DNA of 64,000 bases from PALSA-693 sp963834725. Lineage in GTDB: Bacteria > Actinomycetota > Acidimicrobiia > Acidimicrobiales > Palsa-688. Numbering within the stretch: the first letter of the stretch is position 1; each line of letters begins with the position of its first letter. The position numbers and the translations under genes were made by a program. Positions 1 through 10,711 of the stretch are shown piece after piece. Below the pieces are notes generated by a model, which had not been told where the DNA came from, did not search any database, and saw only the letters and a list, made by a program, of their open reading frames with translations. The DNA is taken from contig CAWICN010000001.1 of NCBI GenBank assembly GCA_963834725.1, forward strand, positions 4,340,001 through 4,404,000. The letters are read 5' to 3'.

Positions 1-537
1 ACCATCGTCACCAAGCTGTTCGCGCTGGCGGGGGCGTGCCGGACGTATTTCGGGGAGAAGGACTTCCAGCAGCTCGCAGTGGTCCGCCGCCTTGTTGGCG
101 ATCTCTCGCTCCCCGTTGAGGTGGTCGGCTGCCCGATCGTGCGGGACCCCGATGGCCTGGCCCTGTCCAGCCGCAACGTGTACCTCACGGCTGACGAGCG
201 CGCCGCGGCGCCGCAGCTCTACTACGCCTTGCTCGCCGGCAAACGGGCCATCGAGGACGACGAGACCACCGATCCGTCAACCGTCTCGGCCGTCATGGCG
301 GCGGCCCTCGCTCGTGCCCCCCAGTTCGGCCTCGACTACGCCGAAGTCGTCGATCCGGTCGAGTTGACCCGCCCATCCCGGGTTTCTGCCGAGGTGCGCC
401 TGCTCATGGCCGCCCGCCTCGGCCGCACCCGGCTGATCGACAACGTCGCGGCCGCTCCTCCCGGCCCGACCGATGACGACCCACCGGTCGCCCAGGGCGG
501 GTCCGATGATCCGGGCGCTCCCCACGTCGGATCCTGA
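1..537 (+). CDS. panC: pantothenate synthetase, C-terminal part (5' end outside window)
   Basis: The reading frame is open from the first base and gives about 178 residues of pantoate-beta-alanine ligase, which joins D-pantoate and beta-alanine with ATP in the cytoplasmic vitamin B5 pathway. The family motifs YFGEKDFQQ (near the start of the fragment) and DGLALSSRN (the KMSKS-like ATP-binding loop) are both present. The N-terminal HIGH-type motif lies outside the window. The C-terminal tail after residue ~145 is Pro/Asp-rich and not conserved. The gene is followed 30 bp later by panD, which makes the beta-alanine substrate, so the two form the head of a CoA/NAD operon. Confidence 0.95.
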   Translation, partial: TIVTKLFALAGACRTYFGEKDFQQLAVVRRLVGDLSLPVEVVGCPIVRDPDGLALSSRNVYLTADERAAAPQLYYALLAGKRAIEDDETTDPSTVSAVMAAALARAPQFGLDYAEVVDPVELTRPSRVSAEVRLLMAARLGRTRLIDNVAAAPPGPTDDDPPVAQGGSDDPGAPHVGS

Positions 538-567
538 CCTCTAGCTTCCCCAAAGAAGAAGCTGTCC

Positions 568-942
568 GTGCGTCGCCGCATGCTCAAGTCCAAGATCCAC
601 CGGGCCACCGTCACCGAGGCGGACCTCAACTACGTGGGTTCGATCAGTCTCGACCCGGCGCTCATGGACGCGGCCGATATCCTCGAGCATGAACAGGTGG
701 CCGTCCTCGACAGCGGCATCGGTGCTCGATTCGAGACCTACGCCATCACCCGGGCGCCCGGACAGGTGTGCTGTAACGGCGCGGCCGCCCGCCTCGTTCA
801 GCCGGGGGACAAGGTGATCATCCTCACCTACGCCGAGTATGGGGATGCTGAGCTCGACGACTATGCCCCGGTGATCGTCCACGTCGACCAATGGAACCGG
901 GTGGTGACCGTCCCGATACCGCTCCCCTCCGGATCGCCTTGA
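568..942 (+). CDS. panD: aspartate 1-decarboxylase
   Basis: This 124-residue protein is the pyruvoyl-dependent decarboxylase that turns L-aspartate into beta-alanine for PanC. The self-processing site YVGSISLD places Gly24-Ser25 exactly where the proenzyme is normally cleaved to give the beta chain and the pyruvoyl-capped alpha chain. KIHRATVTEADLNY and the NGAAARL segment are also typical. Length matches the family. The stop codon overlaps a TTG (TTGA) that is probably the start of nadB. Confidence 0.96.
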   Translation: MRRRMLKSKIHRATVTEADLNYVGSISLDPALMDAADILEHEQVAVLDSGIGARFETYAITRAPGQVCCNGAAARLVQPGDKVIILTYAEYGDAELDDYAPVIVHVDQWNRVVTVPIPLPSGSP

Positions 943-2630
943 GCCCGGGCCGCTTGCATAGCCCGGGCGGTAGCCACGCAGGCCTCAGCCGGTGGGGCGA
1001 TGCTGCCAGCGCGAGCGAACGCCCGACCATCGCGCCGGCCGAGGCCCTCGATCTGCTGGTAGTCGGCAGCGGGGTAGCCGGCCTGTCTGCTGCGGCCCGA
1101 GGCGCTGCGGCGGAGCCGGGCTTCCGGATTGGCGTGCTGTCGAAGGGCGCCCTGGCCGATTCGGCCACGCAATGGGCCCAGGGCGGGGTGGCGGCGGTCC
1201 TGCATCACACCGAGGCGGAGATGTACCACTCCCGCGATCGCGATGATCGACACCCGATCGATTCCGTGGCTCTGCACGCCACCGACACGCTGCGAGCCGG
1301 CGCCGGCCTCTGCGATCAAGCCGCGGTCGACGTGCTCGTCACCGAAGGTCCGGCTCGAGTGCGCGAGCTGGCCGCGCTCGGGGCCGACTTTGACCGCAAC
1401 GACCGCGGCGTATGGGAGCTGGCCCGCGAAGGGGGTCACTCGACCGCCCGGGTGGTCCATGCCGGCGGAGCCGCCACCGGTGCCGAGGTGGAGCGCACCT
1501 TGGTCGAGGCCGCCCGCGCCACTGCAACCGGCATTTGGGAGGGTTGGTTCGCCCTCGATCTCATCGTGGAGGCCGGCCGGTGCCGGGGTGTGACCGCCCT
1601 GGATCCGGACGGGACGGTGGTCGAGCTGCGGGCTGCCCACACCCTGCTGGCGACCGGGGGCGCCGGCCAGCTGTTCTCCGTCACCACCAACCCGCCCCAG
1701 TCGACCGGCGACGGAGTGGCGATGGCGCTGCGGGCCGGCCTGCCCGTCGCTGATGTTGAGTTCGTGCAGTTCCACCCGACGGCCCTCCATGGGTCCACCG
1801 CCGGCCCCCGACCACTCCTCAGCGAGGCGCTGCGCGGCGAGGGCGCTCTCCTCCGCGACCACGGGGGCCGGCGTTTCGTCGACGAACTGCAGCCGCGCGA
1901 CGTGGTCGCAGCCGCGGTCGCCGCTCGCATTCGCGAAGACGGCGTCGACCACGTGTGGCTGGACGTGGTCGCGGTGCCCGACTTCGCCACCCGCTTCCCG
2001 ACGCTGGCGACGGTGGTGCGGGACCTGGGGCTCGACCCGATGCGGGACTGGCTCCCCGTCGCGCCGGCCGCGCACTACCTGTGCGGAGGCGTGTTGACCG
2101 ACCTTGACGCCGCCACCGTCCTGCCCGGCCTGTGGGCCGCCGGTGAGACCGCCTGCACCGGCGTCCACGGTGCCAACCGGCTGGCATCCAACTCGCTGCT
2201 CGAAGGGATGGTCTTCGGGGCCCGGGCGGTCGAAGCGGTGCTTTCTGGGAAAGAAGGGCCCGGTCCGACGGGCGCCCTCCGCCCGGTACTCCAGCCGGAC
2301 GTGTCCGGGCCGGGAGCCGTCGGCGTGCGATGGCTCAACACCCGCTTGCCCCGGGGCGGCGAAGAGCCCGCTGACCCCGTCAAAGGCCGGGAGCTGCTCC
2401 AGCGAACGATGACACGCGGCGCCGGTGTGCTGCGGAGCGCGGCATCGCTCTCGGCCGCGGCCGATGAGATCACATCGATGGCCCCGGGGCCGGGCGAGCT
2501 GGCCAACCTGGTGGAGATGGGGCGCGCCCTCATCGCGGCGGCCACTGCTCGTGAGGAGAGCCGCGGTGGACACCGGCGCGAGGACTTCCCCGCGCCATCC
2601 GACGCCTTTTCACATAGATTCGTGCAATGA
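939..2630 (+). CDS. nadB: L-aspartate oxidase
   Basis: A flavoprotein that oxidises L-aspartate to iminoaspartate, the first step of de novo NAD synthesis. The FAD dinucleotide-binding motif VVGSGVAGLSAA is near the N-terminus. QWAQGGVAAV, EFVQFHPTAL and GANRLASNSLLE are characteristic of the succinate dehydrogenase/aspartate oxidase flavoprotein family. The start is uncertain: TTG at 939 overlaps the panD stop as TTGA (563 residues), while an ATG at 891 would overlap panD by 52 bp with no visible ribosome site. The C-terminal helical domain is shorter than in the E. coli enzyme. NadA is not in the window. The stop overlaps the nadC ATG (ATGA), implying translational coupling. Confidence 0.93.
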   Translation: MSPGRLHSPGGSHAGLSRWGDAASASERPTIAPAEALDLLVVGSGVAGLSAAARGAAAEPGFRIGVLSKGALADSATQWAQGGVAAVLHHTEAEMYHSRDRDDRHPIDSVALHATDTLRAGAGLCDQAAVDVLVTEGPARVRELAALGADFDRNDRGVWELAREGGHSTARVVHAGGAATGAEVERTLVEAARATATGIWEGWFALDLIVEAGRCRGVTALDPDGTVVELRAAHTLLATGGAGQLFSVTTNPPQSTGDGVAMALRAGLPVADVEFVQFHPTALHGSTAGPRPLLSEALRGEGALLRDHGGRRFVDELQPRDVVAAAVAARIREDGVDHVWLDVVAVPDFATRFPTLATVVRDLGLDPMRDWLPVAPAAHYLCGGVLTDLDAATVLPGLWAAGETACTGVHGANRLASNSLLEGMVFGARAVEAVLSGKEGPGPTGALRPVLQPDVSGPGAVGVRWLNTRLPRGGEEPADPVKGRELLQRTMTRGAGVLRSAASLSAAADEITSMAPGPGELANLVEMGRALIAAATAREESRGGHRREDFPAPSDAFSHRFVQ

Positions 2631-3472
2631 CGGCGACCTGGACCGATCCTCCGGTAACAGCGGTACGCGACGTGGTGCACCGGGCTCTGGCCGAGGATCT
2701 TGGCGTCTTCGGCGATGTGACGGCCAGCCTGGTGCCCACGACGGCGACGGTGACGGCCGCCGTGATCGCGCGGGCGCCGGGAGTGCTCGCCGGACGCCTG
2801 GCGGCGGCCGAGACCTTTGCCGCGGTCGATCCCGCCATCGTGGTGCAGTGGGCTGCCGCCGACGGGGACCGGGTCGAGGCGGGGCAGGTGCTGGCCCGGA
2901 TTGAAGGACTGCTGGCGTCGGTGCTCACCGCCGAACGCACCGCCCTCAACCTGCTCGGTCACCTTTCCGGCGTGGCCACCCTGACCAGACGGTTCGTCGA
3001 CGCCGCCGGGTCCTCGGCCCGTATCCGCGACACCCGCAAGACCACACCGGGCCTACGGGCGCTAGAGAAGGCCGCCGTGCGTGCCGGTGGCGGCACCAAC
3101 CATCGGGCCTCGCTCTCGGAAGGCATCCTGCTCAAGGACAATCACCTGGCCGGCGTGTCGATCGAGGCCGCGGTCGCCCTGGCCAGGCGCCGCTGGCCCA
3201 GCCTCACCGTGGAGGTGGAGTGCGACACCCTTGACCAGGTGAAAGTGGCCCTTGAAGCCGGCGCCGACCTCGTGCTGCTGGACAACATGGGCCCCGACGG
3301 CGTCGCGGCCGCCGTTCACCTGGTCGATGGCCGCATCCCGATTGAGGTTTCCGGCGGCATCGCGCTCGAGGACGTGGCGGCCCTGGTGTCGGCGGGGGCG
3401 GATCTCATCTCGGTGGGCGCCCTCACCCACTCCGCCCCGGTGCTCGACATCGGCCTGGACCTGGAGCCCTAG
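2627..3472 (+). CDS. nadC: nicotinate-nucleotide pyrophosphorylase (carboxylating)
   Basis: Quinolinate phosphoribosyltransferase, 281 residues, converts quinolinate and PRPP to nicotinate mononucleotide, CO2 and PPi. Diagnostic stretches are LAEDLG near the N-terminus, RDTRKTTPGLR (substrate-binding Arg/Lys cluster), LLKDNH, LLDNM and EVSGGI at the barrel end. Length and domain order (N-terminal sandwich, then alpha/beta barrel) fit the family. It starts inside the nadB stop codon, and its own stop is directly followed by the coaX TTG start with no spacer. Confidence 0.96.
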   Translation: MTATWTDPPVTAVRDVVHRALAEDLGVFGDVTASLVPTTATVTAAVIARAPGVLAGRLAAAETFAAVDPAIVVQWAAADGDRVEAGQVLARIEGLLASVLTAERTALNLLGHLSGVATLTRRFVDAAGSSARIRDTRKTTPGLRALEKAAVRAGGGTNHRASLSEGILLKDNHLAGVSIEAAVALARRRWPSLTVEVECDTLDQVKVALEAGADLVLLDNMGPDGVAAAVHLVDGRIPIEVSGGIALEDVAALVSAGADLISVGALTHSAPVLDIGLDLEP

Positions 3473-4264
3473 TTGCTGGTCGCCATCGACGTCGGTAACA
3501 CCCAGACCGTTATCGGGCTGTATGGGCCAGGCGAAGGACCGGCCGGCAGCAGTGCGGAGCTGCTCCATCACTGGCGCATCGCCACCGTCGCCTCGCGCAC
3601 CGCGGACGAGATGGCCCTGCTCATCGACCAGCTCTTCCAGCTTCGGGGCCTCGATCCGAGCGAGACCATCACCGGCATCGCCGTGGCCTCCGTTGTACCG
3701 AGGCAGCGAACCGCGCTGCGCGAAATGAGCGACCGGTGGTTCAAGGCCGAAACCGTGATCGTCGAGCCCGGAGTCCGGACGGGGATGCCGATTCAATACG
3801 ACAACCCCAAGGAGGTGGGGGCCGATCGCATCGCCGATGCGGTGGCAGCCTTCGAGCGCTACGGGGGCCCGACCATCGTGGTCGACTTCGGGACGGCGAC
3901 CACCTTCGAGGTCGTGTCCGGCAAAGGGGAGTATCTCGGCGGGATCATCGTCCCGGGCATCGAGATCTCGCTCGAAGCACTCTCGGCCCGGGCCGCCCTG
4001 CTGCCTCGCGTGGAGCTCGTCGAGCCCCGGAGCGTGCTGGCCAAGAACACGGTGGAGTCGGTTCAGGCCGGTGTGATCTACGGGTTCGCGGCCCAGGTGG
4101 ACGGCCTGTGCCGGCGGCTGCGGGATGAGATCGGTCCGTGCACGGTGGTGGCCACCGGCGGTCTCGCCGGCCTGATCGGCCCGTACACGGCGATGATCGA
4201 CCACCATGAGCCCTGGCTGACCCTCGACGGCCTGCGCATCATCTTCGGGCGCAACCTGCGGTAA
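3473..4264 (+). CDS. coaX: type III pantothenate kinase
   Basis: The ASKHA-fold kinase that phosphorylates pantothenate in the first committed CoA step. The phosphate-1 motif IDVGNTQT is at residues 4-11, and DFGTATTFE with the following GGIIVPGI carries the catalytic Asp and pantothenate-binding segment. The start is TTG immediately after the nadC TAG. At 263 residues it is full length. Co-location with panC and panD gives a coherent pantothenate/CoA operon. Confidence 0.95.
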   Translation: MLVAIDVGNTQTVIGLYGPGEGPAGSSAELLHHWRIATVASRTADEMALLIDQLFQLRGLDPSETITGIAVASVVPRQRTALREMSDRWFKAETVIVEPGVRTGMPIQYDNPKEVGADRIADAVAAFERYGGPTIVVDFGTATTFEVVSGKGEYLGGIIVPGIEISLEALSARAALLPRVELVEPRSVLAKNTVESVQAGVIYGFAAQVDGLCRRLRDEIGPCTVVATGGLAGLIGPYTAMIDHHEPWLTLDGLRIIFGRNLR

Positions 4265-4276
4265 GGGGAACCGGAC

Positions 4277-5699
4277 ATGGCGATCCCCGACCTTCCCTAC
4301 CGTTTCGATCGCGACGCGACGGCGGCCGAGCTGGCTGGCCGGTTTGCCGATCTGCCCGCAGGCGAGGGGAGCGAGGTGGCGGTGTCGGTCGCCGGCCGGC
4401 TGATGCTACGGCGGGAGATGGGCAAGATCGCCTTCGCCACCCTTCGCGACTCGTCCGGTCAGGTTCAGCTCTTCGCCGGCGCCAACTGGACCGAACGCTT
4501 CGCCGAGTTCGGGCATCTGTCGCTCGGGGATTGGGTCGGGGCCACCGGCGAGGTCGTTCGTACCAGGACCGGTGAGCTCTCGGTGAGAATCACCTCCTGG
4601 GTACTGCTGGCCGAAGCCCGCCGGAGCTTCGGCGACAAGTGGAAGGGCATGACCGACGTCGACCGGCGCTACCGGCAGCGTTATGCCGACCTGTGGGCGC
4701 ACGAAGGCACCCGGGCCGTCCTCCTGCTACGAAGCCAGGTGATCTCGTGGATCCGCCACTGGCTGGAGGAACGGGGCTTCGTCGAGGTGGAGACCCCGGT
4801 CTTCCATCCCGTACCGGGCGGCGCCGCCGCCAGGCCCTTCGTGACCCACCACAACGCCCTGGACATCGACCTCTACCTGCGGATCGCCCCGGAGCTCTAC
4901 CTGAAGCGCCTGGTGGTCGGCGGGGTGGAGAAGGTGTTCGAGATCGCCCGCGTGTTCCGCAACGAGGGACTGTCGTCTCGGCACAACCCCGAGTTCACGA
5001 TGCTCGAGGTCTACCAGGCGTACGCCGACTACACGGACATGATGGTGCTGGTTGAGGAGCTGGTTTCGGGACTGGCCCGGGACCTCCTCGGGACGACTTC
5101 CCTGACCTACGGGGAGCGCCCGCTGGAGCTCGCCACCCCCTGGCGACGGGCGAGGATGACCGAGCTGATCCTGGAGCATGCGGGCGTGAGGGTCGATCTC
5201 GACGACACCGATCGACGAGCTGCGGGTCATTGCCGCCAGAGCCGGGGCTGCGGTGGAGGCGTCGTGGGGTCCGGGGAAGCTCATCCTCGAGATCTACGAG
5301 AAGACCACCGAGTCGCAGCTGTGGGGTCCCGTCTTCGTGGTCGACTATCCCAAGGAGGTGTCGCCGCTCGCCCGGGACCACCGCGAGCGGCCCGGGTGGG
5401 TCGAGCGCTTCGAGCCGATCGTGGCCGGCCGGGAGCTCGGCAACGCCTTCAGCGAGCTGACCGATCCGGACGAGCAACGGATGCGCTTCGAGGAGCAGGC
5501 CAAGGCCCGCGCCGCCGGCGACGACGAGGCCATGCCCGTGGACGAGGACTACCTCCGGGCTCTTGAGTACGGCCTGCCCCCCACGGGCGGGCTCGGCATC
5601 GGCGTCGACCGCCTGGTGATGCTGCTCGCCGGCGCCGAGGCCATCCGCGACGTGATCGCCTTTCCCACCCTGCGTCCCGAATGGCCATCCGCGACGTGA
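4277..5699 (+). CDS. lysS: lysyl-tRNA synthetase, class II (reading frame broken once)
   Basis: Class II LysRS charges tRNA-Lys. The first frame carries the OB-fold anticodon-binding domain (residues ~50-150), motif 1, and motif 2 (RNEGLSSRHNPEF near residue 230). At about 5208-5215 the frame must change: residues ...DLDDT are followed by IDELRVIAARAG only in the next frame, which then gives ERFEPI, LGNAFSELTDP and motif 3 (GLGIGVDRLVML). The break fits a one-base gain or two-base loss next to a short C run. Everything conserved is present, so this is probably a sequence error in an essential gene. RBS-like AGGGGAACC precedes the ATG. Confidence 0.88.
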
Positions 5700-5704
5700 T
5701 CGCC
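5639..5704. repeat. 22-bp direct repeat at the lysS 3' end
   Basis: The stretch GGCCATCCGCGACGTGATCG plus two more bases occurs at 5639-5660 and again perfectly at 5683-5704. The first copy encodes the conserved C-terminal AIRDVIA of LysRS. The second falls across the stop codon. It looks like a short tandem-type duplication of coding sequence that changed the last codons and supplied the current TGA. Confidence 0.7.
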
Positions 5705-5764
5705 GGCGGCACCCTGCCGCGCACCCGCACCCGCCCCTCCCGCACCCCTCGCACTCCTCTCTGT

Positions 5765-5860
5765 CATTTTCTGTAGCGCGCTCCCCTTCGACCGGGCGCA
5801 ATTCGCGGTAGAGAATGGCGGCGGGACCCTCAAACGGGCGCCGTTCGCGACAGAAAACCG
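5765..5860. repeat. dispersed structured repeat, copy A
   Basis: This non-coding stretch between convergent lysS and the prenyl synthase begins with ATTTTCTGTAGCG and ends with GCGACAGAAAAC, so its ends are inverted repeats. Read on the minus strand it matches the element at 60419-60540: TTTTCTGT-N-GCGAACGGCGCCC, then TTGAGGG or GCGGGGG, then ATTCTCT-N-CGCGAA, GCCC, a GAAGGGG and GCGC. Inside each copy two half-units of about 45 bp resemble one another. No function is known to me. It could be a palindromic intergenic repeat family. Confidence 0.7.
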
Positions 5861-5911
5861 GCGGGAGATGACCGGCGCTTGCCATCCGTCGACTGGCGGC
5901 CGGATGGACGC

Positions 5912-6937
5912 CTAGCCGCTCTCGAGTTCCTCGATGAGTTGGTAACCGACCTGACCGAGCACCGCGAAGTACTCGCCGGCGCCACCCTCCCGGCGCAAGA
6001 GGTCGAGAGCCAGATCGGCCTTCCCGGCCCAGCGCCGAGCCTCGTGCACACACCCGCTCACCGCAGGCGTTGACAGCACCAGCGCCCGTGCCTTGTCCCG
6101 GGCGGGCGGATCCAGTGGTCCACCGAGCAAGGCCCGGAGGTCGTCGCCGGCGCCGGGAATGGCCAGGGCTCGCAAGACCGGCAGGGTATAGGTCCCTTCC
6201 ACCATGTCGTGGCCGGCCGGTTTGCCGAGATCGTCCTCGCTGCAGACCAGGTCGCGGATATCGTCCCAGATCTGGAAGGCCATGCCGAGCGCCCGCCCGT
6301 ACGCAGTCAGGGCATCGACCCAGGGCCGCGGCGCACCGCCGACGATCGCCCCGATCCGGGCCGAGGTGGCCATCAACGAGGCGGTCTTGCCCGCGATCGA
6401 CGACAGGTAGGCCGGCTCTGGTCTCGAGGGGTCGAACGCATACCGCAGCTGGCCGACCTCTCCCTCGCAGAGGTCGCCGATGGTGTGGGCCAGGAGCCCG
6501 GCTACCTCCGTGCCGAGCGATGCCGCGATCTCCGACGCCCGGGCCAGCAGGAAATCGCCGGCCAGGATCGCGACCAGGTTGCCCCATTTGGCGTTGACGC
6601 TCTGGACGCCTCGCCGGTACTCGGCTTCGTCCATGACATCGTCGTGGTACAGCGATCCCAGGTGGACCAGCTCGACGGCCACCGCTCCCTGAACTACCTC
6701 GTCGGCGACGTCCGCGATGTCCGCGCCGGCCGAGCCGGCCGAGCCGGCCGCGCCGCTCACCGTGGCCGCCGCCACGACCAGGGCCGGGCGCAGCCGCTTG
6801 CCCCCGGCATTGGCCAGATGCCCTGCGACCTCGGACAGGAACGGATCGGTCGCCTTGGTCGCGCTCGCCAACGCTCGCTCCACCCGGAGCAGCGCATCCT
6901 CCAGTCCGGGAAGGCGCAGCTTGTCGACGACGTTCAT
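5912..6937 (-). CDS. polyprenyl diphosphate synthase (trans-isoprenyl)
   Basis: A class I all-alpha prenyltransferase that elongates allylic diphosphates with isopentenyl diphosphate, probably for menaquinone side chains. GGKRLRP near residue 47 is the substrate-binding motif. HDDVMDEA holds the first Asp-rich motif (DDxxD) and DDIRDL the second. The start ATG at 6937 gives 341 residues, the normal length. A frame extension to 7003 has a poorly conserved Arg/Phe-rich leader and is less likely. Chain length cannot be read safely from the sequence. It is transcribed away from clpC and converges on lysS. Confidence 0.9.
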   Translation of the reverse strand: MNVVDKLRLPGLEDALLRVERALASATKATDPFLSEVAGHLANAGGKRLRPALVVAAATVSGAAGSAGSAGADIADVADEVVQGAVAVELVHLGSLYHDDVMDEAEYRRGVQSVNAKWGNLVAILAGDFLLARASEIAASLGTEVAGLLAHTIGDLCEGEVGQLRYAFDPSRPEPAYLSSIAGKTASLMATSARIGAIVGGAPRPWVDALTAYGRALGMAFQIWDDIRDLVCSEDDLGKPAGHDMVEGTYTLPVLRALAIPGAGDDLRALLGGPLDPPARDKARALVLSTPAVSGCVHEARRWAGKADLALDLLRREGGAGEYFAVLGQVGYQLIEELESG

Positions 6938-7047
6938 TCCAGAGGACAGTAGGCGACCAAGGCGCCCCTGCACGAAAAAACAAAGCTTTCGGACGAACAG
7001 CACGAGGTCCCCTGGGTGGCCCTCGGACAGAACGCAGATGTGGCGAG

Positions 7048-7060
7048 TAGACTATGTCTA
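7048..7060. promoter_or_regulatory. 13-bp inverted repeat upstream of clpC
   Basis: TAGAC-TAT-GTCTA is a perfect inverted repeat with a 3-bp centre, ending 12 bp before the clpC ATG and just before the GGAGG ribosome site. It could be an operator or part of a -10 region. The short arms make chance occurrence possible. Confidence 0.3.
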
Positions 7061-7072
7061 CGGAGGACCAGC

Positions 7073-9590
<2,518 letters not shown>

Positions 9591-9603
9591 CACCCGCGGG
9601 GGG

Positions 9604-10702
9604 ATGCGCCCCCCGCCGCCCGACCCGAGATACCACCGCGGCCTCGCCTTCGACATCCGCCGCCAGTATTGGTGGCCGGCGGCGGTTTGTCCGTCTGCCG
9701 AAGGATGGCGCCCGCCCCGGTACGCCCGTGTCGCCCGCCGCCTCCGGGTCGCCAGCCACCTCGGGGGCGCCTGTTACATCCGGGTTGCCCGCCACCTCCG
9801 GGTCGCCCGCCACCTCCGGGGCGCCCGCCACTTCGGAGGCGCCCGTTACATCCGGGTCGCCCGGCTGCTCGCCCCGTTGATCGCTCTGCTGACGGTGCTG
9901 ACCGGCTGCGAGGTCAATACCCGAGTTGCCGTGGATGAGGTCGCCGGCGGGCGGGGAGTCGTGGTCGTCACGGTCACCCTTGACGCCAGTGCCCTGGCTG
10001 CTGCCGGCGGGCAGGCGGCACTGGCGGCCCAGGTCCAGGACGCCGATCTGGTCGCCGCCGGATGGGTCGTCTCCGGGCCGAAGCCCGGTCCCGGATCGAC
10101 CACCGTCCTTTCCGGCAGTCACCCGTTCGCGACACTTGCCCAGGCCAGCGCCCTCGTGGGAGAGCTGGCCGGGTCTGGACCCGACAGCGGCCGGCCTTTC
10201 CGCCTCTCCCTCTCTCAGCACCACGGCTTCTGGCGCACGGATACGACCCTGGCGGGGACCGTCGATCTGACCTGCGGTTTGGGCTGCTTCGGGGATTCGG
10301 GGCTCGGCAGTGCGCTCGGGTCCGCCGTCGGCGTAAACCCCGCCCCTCTCGAGTCAGCGGCCGGCCAGCGATCGGAGCAGGTCTTCACCTTTTCGGTCTC
10401 CGCCCGTCTGGCCGGGTCACTCCTCACCACGAACGCCGCCTCGCGACAGGACGGGCTCCTGCAGTGGACGCCTCGCCTGGGTCAGGCGCTGCAGCTGTCG
10501 GCGGTGACGCGCTCGTGGAACCGGTCTCGGATCAGCAGCGTTCGCGATCGGGGGAGCGGTGCTCGTCGTAGTGGTGATCGGACTGGTCGGAGTCATCATC
10601 TACCGCTGGCGACGGGGACGACGACGCCGGCGGGCCATGCCGGCCGGTATCGGGGTCGGCGTGGGTGGACCGAAGGGAGAGACCGTCACACCCCACTCGT
10701 AG
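9604..10702 (+). CDS. LppM/DUF3153-like lipoprotein with C-terminal membrane anchor (frame broken once, start unresolved)
   Basis: The recognisable protein begins with a lipoprotein signal (LLAPLIALLTVLTGC, lipobox LTGC with Cys at about nt 9907) followed by VTRVAVDEVAGG-type and VVVVTVTLD segments typical of the LppM/DUF3153 family. A soluble beta-rich domain runs to about nt 10500. A C-terminal membrane helix (VLVVVVIGLVGVIIYRWRR) and Arg-rich tail lie in the next frame, implying a +1 slip near 10515-10530. No good start sits just before the signal; upstream is an 18-bp tandem repeat that keeps the frame open to an ATG at 9604. The family is membrane-associated in actinobacteria, and its role here is unknown. 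Confidence 0.6.
9725..9872. repeat. 18-bp tandem repeat array
   Basis: About eight imperfect copies of an 18-bp unit (consensus CGGGTCGCCCGCCACCTC) lie directly ahead of the lipoprotein signal sequence. Variants replace the core with TACATC or TTCGGA. Translated on the forward strand it gives R-V-A-R-H-L repeats without resemblance to any domain. It obscures the start of the downstream lipoprotein gene. Confidence 0.75.
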
Positions 10703-10711
10703 GGTGCGGAT

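Noticed and set aside
861..2573. Long open frame antisense to nadB
   Set aside because: It mirrors the codon structure of nadB in high-GC DNA. The translation is Gly/Arg/His-rich and matches no family.
4995..6983. Long minus-strand frame across the end of lysS and the prenyl synthase
   Set aside because: Shadow of two well-supported genes. Composition is Arg/Gly/Pro-rich without motifs.
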